Source of the DNA: Actinostola sp. cb2023
Taxonomy: Eukaryota > Cnidaria > Anthozoa > Actiniaria > Actinostolidae
Direction: 5' to 3'
DNA length: 64,000 bases
Assembly: GCA_033675265.1 (NCBI GenBank)
Contig: JAUJYZ010001008.1
Location: forward strand, 83,501-147,500
The notes beneath the pieces are model-generated. The model did not search any database and was not told the DNA's origin. It saw only the letters and a program-made list of their open reading frames with translations. How positions within the stretch are numbered: the stretch's first letter is position 1; each line of letters begins with the position of its first letter. Both the position numbers and the translations under genes were made by a program. Shown piece by piece: positions 41,300-51,600 of this stretch.

Positions 41300-42488
41300 A
41301 CTGATTTAATAATTAACAAATAGATGTATGACCAAGAGTACATGAATGGTTACTGCCTGGTGGCCCGAAAAGGGAAGGGGACTTTTTGGGCCTCCACGGA
41401 CCCGGTACAGGCTACCTGGTTCCCCTCCCCTTGGAGAGCCTGTAGGGTAGGGATCAGAGGGACTAGGGATCGGAGGGAGGGGGAAGGGGACTGAGGAGAG
41501 GAGGGAAGAGGAGGGTGCCTACTGTACATTGCAGGTACCTACAGTGAATGACATACATGTATATCTTTAGAACTTGCATGGTACCTGATAGATAAATTTG
41601 GCCTCTCAGAATTAAGATTCACGAAGTTCAGTATTGGTACAGGTGCATTTTAGGCTTGTTGACTTATTGGAATATACAATGTACATAGAATCTATCTCAT
41701 TTTCCTTTTTTTTCTTCCCTATTTCACTTTATATTACTTTATAAGTCCTCAGGGATTTACTGATCAACGTCGTTCTTTCAGCGTCAGTTACGTGTACCTA
41801 CTTATAGCGCTATATAAATATATAGTTATTGTTACTTTGATGCTGATTAATCAAATTAAATCTATAAATAAACCATTCATCTTTCTAATTTTAATCTGAC
41901 AATATTTTTTAATAAATACTGAATCTGGCATAATTAAGTACATTTCTTCTTTCTCTGGTGGGCACTCGTATGTTCTTCCACTGCCCTTCCATTCACACGA
42001 AAGTAGTTCTCGTGACTGAGTGTTGTCTTTGACCTCTCTTTGCCGAGTATTCAAACGAACCAATGTTTGTATTGTAAAAGTCTTGCATGTGCAATGACCA
42101 AGCCTTCAGGGCAATCACGATCATATTTGGGCCTTTGGGGGGTTTCATCACTTTCGATACAAATACGAAGGAATGACGAACGACGGTGAGATTGCCCGTA
42201 TGTTTCTTTCAGTCATGGATAAATCACGATATCCAAATATCAACCTACTGATGATTGTCGACAGAGATATATTTGCCCAGGTGCGAAAGATCATTGAGAG
42301 TACATGACATTGTTTTCTTTTTGAGTGTTTTGACTACCTGCGGTTAATATTCCTCCAACTTGTCAAAAGATGCGCTGATAATTACTATAGTAGCAATCGA
42401 TTAAAATCGCAACGCATCAGTTCATCAGTGTCTAGTGCGGGAAAATCCAAACCAGAGAGCAGTTCTGCAGCCACTGTGCATTTGCAGT
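41300..42488. other. No coding sequence recognised; putative 5' intron of the EMI gene
   Basis: Contains a G/A-rich low-complexity block at about 41350-41530 and AT-rich sequence after it. Open frames are short and unlike any family. Confidence 0.45.
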
Positions 42489-42499
42489 AAGATTGAAGC

Positions 42500-42609
42500 A
42501 TGGAATTAAAGTTGCACGTACACGCTGCAGTGGTCGCGTTAATCTTGTGTTGGTTGGTGTATGCGACGGCTTATTCTACGGCTCAAGAGGACACGCTAGC
42601 AGGTCCAGG
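42500..42609 (+). CDS. EMI gene exon 1 (signal peptide)
   Basis: [20 protein letters not shown] gives a short N region and a hydrophobic core, then a likely cleavage near ATAYSTAQ. Donor CCAGG|GTACGT, phase 2. Confidence 0.75.
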
Positions 42610-45600
42610 GTACGTATGCAATAAACGAAGTGTTGTATGTCCATAAATATAATGAAATCAGTCATCTTCCAGTAATTAGGCCCGAAACGATAACAACACG
42701 ATTCTCCTTCTTGTTAAGAATAATATTGATTTTATGGTTCGCTGGTGATTTGTATTTGAGTTTTGTGATCTGACGACAAATGTTCTTTCTCCAGGTTGAA
42801 TGTATGCGTCAAGAAACGAGCACTGGTACGACACTTTATTACCACAAAATCGTTTGCTGAGCCAGTGTACAAGCCCTATTTACGACCATGTAACAACTGG
42901 AGTACTAGACTATGCTCATCCTACAAGTAAGTGACCGTCTAGACACTATCTGAACATGTCACCGTGTAGCATGGACTTTAAAATACTGTAAGTCTCTCAA
43001 TCCTTAAGGTGGCGCGCAACATTTCCCCTCAATCTCTAATTCCCCTTGAATCTCAGATCTCATTAGTACTAAAACAATCAGGTTTTTAGATCTTTATTCG
43101 GCAATTTCTTAATCTTCCCTAATCCCATATCATTACCAGCCAAGAGAATTTTAGATTGGATCAACAAATGTTCTATTAAAGATTTCAGAAATGTGTTTCA
43201 CATTTGCAGTTCTCTTAAAATCATATTATGAAGTCAATATTCTGATAGTGTCAATGCGTGATATCCACAAGTTTCCCAGTGCGAGGATACGCTCTATAAA
43301 CTCATCCAAAACGCTTTATTCTAATAGATTTGATTGTTTCTTTGCGCTTCTTTCTCTATCTAAATTTTTGCGGGTAACATTCCGTAACCGCATGCTGGGT
43401 CGTTTCCACCGCAACTTCTTGAAACTGATTCCTTTATGTGATAACCTTTCTTTTAGATTTAGTGTTTTATCTAGACTTATTTGCTCAAGTTACCGTTGGA
43501 TATTCTATAAAGGGTGTTACTGTATTTATCATCGTTTGATCAGTCATCATTTTTATCAACTGATCTAGAAGGTATAGACACGTATTTGACTACTTGTTTC
43601 GTAGCCTCTTTAGGGCATCTTTCAGATGCAGTGAAGCAGTAAATATGTAGTGTCTATATTGCTGTACGTTGTGGACGCTTGGCTATGGTTTTATATAGTG
43701 CTATTGAGTATGCCCAGTAACTGCGAGGGCAAATACTAAGGCTAATTTCCCACCACGAGTCGAATGTATATGATTGTTTGTAAACCGCTTTGAGGTACAT
43801 ACCGGGATTATTTGATAACAACAAGATTAGTTCACAGCTTGAGAAGCAGACATGTGTACGAAAAGGTTATTGAAGGTGTCACTGGGAATCAGAGGGAAAC
43901 TGATCACTTCCCCTCCGGCTGAATGATTTAGAACAATAAACAAACCCCTGACCTGATTGGTTAGCAGAGGCAAGGAGGGGTGATGTATTTTGTTAAGCCG
44001 CATCTACACGAACAAGTTTTCCTTGACAAGGAAAACTTCACAATTTTTGTCATCTACACGAGCAAGTTTTCCTTGACAAGGAAAAATTGACAATTTTTGT
44101 CATCTACACGAGCAAGTTTTCCTTGACAAGGAAAAATTGACAATTTTTGTCATCTACACGAGCAAGTTTTCCTTGACAAGGAAAAATTGACAATTTTTGT
44201 CATCTACACGAGCAAGTTTTCCTTGACAAGGAAAAATTGACAATTTTTGTCATCTACACGAGCAGTTTTCCTTGACAAGAAAAAAATTGACAATTTTTGT
44301 CATCTACACGAGCAAGTTTTCCTTGACAAGGAAAAATTGACAATTTTTGTCATCTACACGAGCAAGTTTTCCAGGAAAAATTGACAATTTTTGTCATCTA
44401 CACGAGCAAGTTTTCCTTGACAAGGAAAAATTGACAATTTTTGTCATCTACACGAGCAAGTTTTCCTTGACAAGGAAAAATTGACAATTTTTGTCATCTA
44501 CACGAGCAAGTTTTCCTTGACAAGGAAAAATGGACAATTTTTGTCATCTACACGAGCAAGTTTTCCTTAACAAGGAAAAATGGACAATTTTTGTCGTCTA
44601 CACGAGCAAGTTTTCCTTGACAAGGAAAAATTGATAATTTTTGTCATTTACACGAGCAAGTTTATCTTGACAAGGAAAAAAAATTGACAATTTTTGTCAT
44701 CTACACGAGCAAGTTTTCCTTGACAAGGAAAAATTGACAATTTTTGTCATCTACACCAGCAAGTTTTCCTTGACAAGGAAAATTACAATTTTTGTCATTT
44801 ACACGAGCAAGTTTTCCTTGACAAGGAAAAATTAACAATTTTTGTCATCTACACGAGCAAGTTTTCCTTGACAAGGAAAAATTGACAATTTTTGTCATCT
44901 ACACGAGCAAGTTTTCCTTGACAAGGAAAAATGGACAATTTTTGTCATCTACACGAGCAAGTTTTCCTTAACAAGGAAAAATGGACAATTTTTGTCGTCT
45001 ACACGAGCAAGTTTTCCTTGACAAGGAAAAATTGATAATTTTTGTCATTTACACGAGCAAGTTTATCTTGACAAGGAAAAATTGACAATTTTTGTCATCT
45101 ACACGAGCAAGTTTTCCTTGACAAGGAAAAATTGACAATTTTTGTCATCTACACCAGCAAGTTTTCCTTGACAAGGAAAAATTACAATTTTTGTCATTTA
45201 CACGAGCAAGTTTTCCTTGACAAGGAAAAATTAACAATTTTTGTCATCTACACGAGCAAGTTTTCCTTGACAAGGAAAAATGGACAATTTTTGTCATCTA
45301 CACGAGCAAGTTTTCCTTGACAAGGAAAAATGGACAATTTTTGTCATCTACACGAGCAAGTTTTCCTTGACAAGGAAAAATTGGCGATGTTTTTGTCGTC
45401 TGTCAAGGAAAACTTGCTCGTGTAGATTCAGCTTTATAGTCTGGGAAAGATGTTGATGTTTTTGTTCTTCAACTAAGTTTGCTTTTCATGCAATGCCGCA
45501 ACGTCACTAATGAGGCTTGAAGAGAGTCCACTCGTCCCGCGGCACACCCGTTACCAAATATCTCTAAAACACCCCTCCGGCTGAATATGACTCTGACTCT

Positions 45601-48600
45601 GACGTTGAGAATAGTTTCTATGTCACTCAGTAGGAATGAGAAAACAAATGTTCTCCCGTTGAATAGTCAGTCTGTCTAAACACCACCTCTATAAAGACAT
45701 TTGAAAGGGATAAGTTTTTTAATTGCTTCCAGACTATGAAAACCATTGAATTCTATTAGACTTGAGTATGACCTAAACAGACATAATTCATCAATCGATT
45801 TTGGATCGCATTTCGTCGGCCTATAAAATCAAAGGTTAAAGAATAAGGCGGTCAGTAGAACAGCCATGCTTGCAAGGAATAGTATGTCATCCGGCCTTAC
45901 CTTTTCTCTTCCTTTTCCTTCTCTTTTCTTTCCTTTTCTTCATCTTTCCTCATTTTCTCTCTTCACTTTCTTTTCACATTTCCTCTCACGCACTCCCACT
46001 CCCCTTCCCTCTTCCAATTCACATTTATTTTACTTTGCTCCTCCTTACGTTTTCTCTCTTCTCTTCTTCTCTTTCATTACTGATTGACTCATCATTTTGG
46101 TCCAGTTTCTTAATAACTAGCGTTATTCTTTTTTGTTAGAACTTTATACAAAAGAAGCTTTCGTGAAGTTAAACTCACTAAATTCGATGTAGTGACGTAC
46201 TACACCTGTTGCCCAGGTTGGAGAAGAGAGGAAGGAAGCAACCAATGTAACGTCGGTAAGGGAGATAAAGCATGAGTACACGCAACAACAAAAACAAATA
46301 AACAAACAAAAACTACAAACAAGCCAACAATACAAGCGCGCGAGAAATCCCAAGATGCCTTGCGCACCTTCCACGCTGTTTGATTAGTCCAATCACAGGC
46401 ATCCGAACCATTTCTTCTGAGGCTACTTATAGTAATATTTTAATGAGATAAATAAAAATATAATGTGTACGCGCGCGTCTTTTTAAATGGGTTTCCTGTG
46501 GTAGAGAGCGCAGAATACGTATTATACTGGGCTCCCTGTTGTATGCTGATTTGTTCAATTTCTAATCTAAATAAATGTTGTTTCACTGATTTAATTCTTG
46601 TAGCAGTGTGCATCAAAGGTTGCAGGAATAATGGAGCTTGCACCAAGCCCGACTCGTGTACGTGTCCCCATGGATGGACTGGCAGTGACTGTGGCGAAGG
46701 TTAGAGATTGTTTCTTTCATGTTGGATCAAAGCTAAACTCTAAGAATGAACTCTATAAGTTTCAATAAGTTTGTTCGTTATCGCGCGCTACTCTGACAGT
46801 GTTCACTACCAGAAAACGTGCGTCTATACTCACATAGATGCACAGATGACGTCAAAATGTGGTGAGAACAAAAACGAAGTCGAGTGACGTGTCTGTTGTT
46901 CTCACCACATTTTGACGTCTACTGTGCATCTATAAGAGTACAGACGCACGTCAAAATGGAATCTATTTGTTTTATATGATATTTTGAGAATTGAGTGATT
47001 TTGTGACGTCATCTCCGCGGATCTAATAACACATGCATGGCCCTCGACCAATCAAAGCGCGCGTAATATACCAATTATTATATAATAGAGAATCAATCCT
47101 TAAAGAACGTGGGTACTTTATAACTACAACACAGCTTATAACTAGTATTGGATTTACTATCTCTAGATGTTAACGAGTGCGCAGATGAAAACGGTGGATG
47201 TTCTCAGATATGTATCAACAACCATGGTAGCTACAAGTGCTCTTGTAAAGACGGTTACATTGCTAAAGGAAAACGTTGTGAAGGTCAGTATGGGAATATC
47301 GCGCGACATACAAGTATATACCACAGGTAACCCACTCGGCGTAGTTTCCCTGACCACAGGTAACCCACTCACCATAGAAACCCTGACCACAGGTAACCCA
47401 CTAGGCGTAGTAACCCTGACCACAGGTAACCCACTCACCATAGAAACCCTGACCACTGGTAACCCACTAGGCGTAGAAACCCTGACCACAGGTAACCCAC
47501 TCACCGTAGAAACCCTGACCACAGGTAACCCACTCACCATAGAAACCCTGACCACAGGTAACCCACTCACCATAGAAACCCTGACCACAGGTAACCCCGC
47601 TCACCATAGAAACCCTGACCACTGGTAACCCACTAGGCGTAGTAACTCTGACCACAGGTAACCCACTCACCATAGAAACCCTGACCACAGGTAACCCACT
47701 AAGCGTAGTAACCCTGACCACAGGTAACCCACTCACCATAGAAACCCTGACCACAGGTAACCCACTAGGCGTAGTAACCCTGACCACAGGTAACCCACTC
47801 ACCATAGAAACCCTGACCACAGGTAACCCACTAGGCGTAGTAACCCTGACCACAGGTAACCCACTCACCATAGAAACCCTGACCACTGGTAACCCACTCA
47901 CCATAGAAACCCTGACCACAGGTAACCCCTCGGCGCGTAGTAACCCTGACCACAGGTAACCCACTAGGCGTAGAAACCCTGACCACAGGTAACCCACTCA
48001 CCGTAGAAACCCTGACCACAGGTAACCCACTCACCATAGAAACCCTGACCACAGGTAATCCACTCACCATAGAAACCCTGACCACAGGTAACCCACTCAC
48101 CATAGAAACCCTGACCACTGGTAACCCACTCACCATAGAAACCCTGACCACAGGTAACCCACTCACCATAGAAACCCTGACCACAGGTAACCCACTAGGC
48201 GTAGTAACCCTGACCACAGGTAACCCACTCACCATAGAAACCCCTGACCACAGGTAACCCACTAGGCGTAGTAACCCTGACCACAGGTAACCCACTCACC
48301 ATAGAAACCCTGACCACTGGTAACCCACTAGGCGTAGTAACCATGACCACAGGTAACCCACTCACCATAGAAACCCTGACCACAGGTAACCCAATCACCA
48401 TAGAAACCCTGACCACAGGTAACCCACTAGGTGTAGTAACCCTGACCACAGTTAACCCACTCAAAATAGAAACCCTGACCACAGGTAACCCACTCACCGT
48501 AGAAACCCTGACCACAGGTAACCCACTCGGCGTAGAAACCCTGACCACAGGTAATCCACTCACCATAGAAACCCTGACCACAGGTAACCCACTCACCATA

Positions 48601-51600
48601 GAAACCCTGACCACAGGTAACCCACTCACCATAGAAACCCTGACCACAGGTAACCCACTCACCGTAGAAACCCTGACCACAGGTAACCCACTCATCATAG
48701 AAACCCTGACCACAGGTAACCCACTCACCATAGAAACCCTGACCACTGGTAACCCACTCTCCATGGAAACCCTGACCACAGGTATCCCACTCTCCCAAAA
48801 CCCCTGACCACAGGTAACCCACTCGCCGTAATAACCCTGACCACAGGTAACCCACTCATCATAGAAACCCTTACCACTGGTAGCCGACTCCGCTCCATAG
48901 AAATCCTGTCCACATGTATCCCACTCTCCCAAAATCCCTGACCACAGATAACCGACTCATCGAAAACCCTATCCACAGGTAACCCACCCTGTTTCCACAT
49001 ATTAAACGCCTAAGTGAGGCTACATGTAGCTTATAAATATTACGTTAACAATACCTTTTATCTATTGATAACTTTTAGTGTGTCTGCAGTGTAGCAGAGA
49101 ATGGAAAATCATGGAGGAGAGAATGCATTGGCTCGAAAAGGTATTGTTTTAGACGCTTTGTATTACGAACCGTAAACTGAATTCAACCACGATCGATAAA
49201 GACTGAGAAAAAGTAAAAGTAATAAACGAAACGGAACAAAGGTGGCTTTAGTTGGTACCCTGAGGTGCTTTCCATTTACCCGGAAAAACCGGAAATTCCG
49301 GTTGAAAAAAAAAAGGCATGTGTCATTCCGATCGCAAATTTCCGGAAAATTTAGACTAAATGGTACACACATCTATTAGTCAGGGAGCAAATGTCGTAAA
49401 AGAAAGTCCGGTGGGAGTTTTGTGCTGAAAGCAAGCCACCTATCTAGATGTGTTAAGGGGACACTAAGGAACAAGAAACATGTTGTCGGCAATTTTGTAA
49501 CTCGTACCGACGGCCGCTACGGAAGGTTTAAAATGTGACGTATATGGCCCAGCATGGAAACGAGGCTGGTCCATAAAATGCGATATAACCATCGTTAATT
49601 GCAACAAATCGTTACTGAAATTACTCATACTTTACATATAAGTGTATCTGACACAACTAAGAAACTTTTAAGTAACAAAGCTGGTCACGTGAGCATGACA
49701 GCATGGAAACAAGGCTGGACCTTAAAATGCCCTATAACCAGCTCCTGCTATAACTTATTTTGAATTGCATAAAATTTATCCAAATTCACCCAAGTCAATG
49801 ACATATGTGATCGTTACACTACCAGACCGTAAGTTGTACATTCTAGACTGCGATCGGGTACGTCTAGAAAACATTTCCAATCATAATTTGCCAATGAAAC
49901 TGTACAGCTTCTTTAGGGTCATACAAGGTCCAAACAACTTTCAGCTGAAAAGAAGTCTGATGAGGTGCATAAGCACGCAATGAATCTTGCTCAGAGTACG
50001 ACAAATAAAGAACAAGAAGTCAGAAACTCTTAGGTGGTCGACAGCTGAAATGCCACAACAGTTGGCTGTTGGCCTAGCTGTCCACAAGGCAGTCCAAAGT
50101 AAAGCGTTGATAAATATGCTACACGGTTTTGGGATGTTGGCTGATAAAAACAGAATCCTCAGAGCTATAGGCGCAGATCGAACCAAGTGTTCTCAAGCGT
50201 ATGGTTCAGAATCATGTTGTTTACAGCGAATTCAAAAAACGTTGTCCTAGGTTTTGTTGCATATTGCATTCCCAGACCGAAGTGCATAATGGACTGATCA
50301 ATCATGACATGTGTTCGTTTGCGTTGCGTTGCTGAAACTGAGATCATGGTTGACTGTCAGGGCTTCCCTGATATTTATTTGTGGGTCTTGGAACCCCAAA
50401 ATAGAAGAAAACACACATCCATTTCCATGCATAATGCACTTCGGTCTGCAGGGAATGCAAAATACAATATGCAACAAAACCTAAGACAACGTTTTTTGAA
50501 TTAGCTGTATATACCTCCAGACAGTGGAGGGCAGGCATATCTGTCTTTTTTTTTTCGTTCGACAATGTGGACTTTGCTGAAGACACTCCTGAAGGGAAGC
50601 ATACCTTCCATGGAACAGCAAAGGAGTGTCCCTGAAGACAAGAAACCAGACTTGAACGTCGATACCCCAGACCAGAGTCGCTCAACTGAATTAAAGAGCT
50701 TCCTGAGTCAATTACAAGCCTCCTTGAATGTCCTAAGCCTCCTTCAAAGTCCTTCAGTCCTGTTTACCCATGGTTTGGTCTGTTTGCTGAGAATGAACTT
50801 CCGGTAAGAGTCAGGATGCAATATTTGGCATGGCTTCTCGGGCGTAGTTTGACCAGAACTCCAATTGACAGCACGCAAGTGACAGGAACACAAACGAATA
50901 TCGTGAGCACTGTAGGGCAGTTGGAGAATCAGCCTGCAAAGAGTACAACAATCCTGGTGTGGTCTGGATACAATTAACTCACTGATCAGTAATGCAATGC
51001 CTGTGCATGTGACACGAGTAGGAGCATCACCTCTGATTGCTGCACCAGCGCACAAATGGCAGACCTTACTGACTGTTCTAATGCAGGCCCGGCAGAAGAT
51101 CAAGACAATGGTGGGAGATCCGACTTAGTAGGAAGACAGTCATTTCACTTGACACAGGGCTCTACCAACTGGTAAAGAAGCTGCTAATGGCTCGCCACAG
51201 GATCCAAGTCATTTCAGTTATACTCCATCCCAGCGAACTGTATATAGTAATGGCCCAACTACGAACAATCGGAACGTTCAGTGAAAACAGTGGACTGGAC
51301 TGACATGTGCTGGATAGAATCAGAACTGTACGGTCCAACAACGGTCAAACAAATCATTGATGGTAACCACGTAAAGCCGGAGAGGGCAGACTGCTCGCCT
51401 GATTACCCTACAGACACTGTTCGTAATGTATCAGGAATCTTTTTTTTTCCAGCAAGATCCCAATTCGTACTGCACTGTCTTGAGCAGTTGGCAAAGTCTT
51501 GAGCTTGTTGATGTTTGCACCGATGGTTCCAAGGAATGAGTAGAAGAGGTACATGCCAAATCGTGGAGAGAATGAAGGTATTTGATGCTAGCCAAAGACA

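Noticed and set aside
43191..43568. 125-codon plus-strand frame in EMI intron 2
   Set aside because: Composition is AT-driven (Phe, Ser, Arg, Ile), with no family resemblance, and it lies between two well-supported EMI exons.
43994..45435. Apparent CRISPR-like array
   Set aside because: The unit is contiguous and has no unique spacers. The context is an animal intron and the ends match a MITE. The same reasoning excludes 29842-30606 and 47321-48985.
47163..48932. Frames of 140 to 245 codons reading [11 protein letters not shown] or [10 protein letters not shown]
   Set aside because: Produced by the 32-bp minisatellite, whose three-unit period (96 bp) leaves frames open on both strands.
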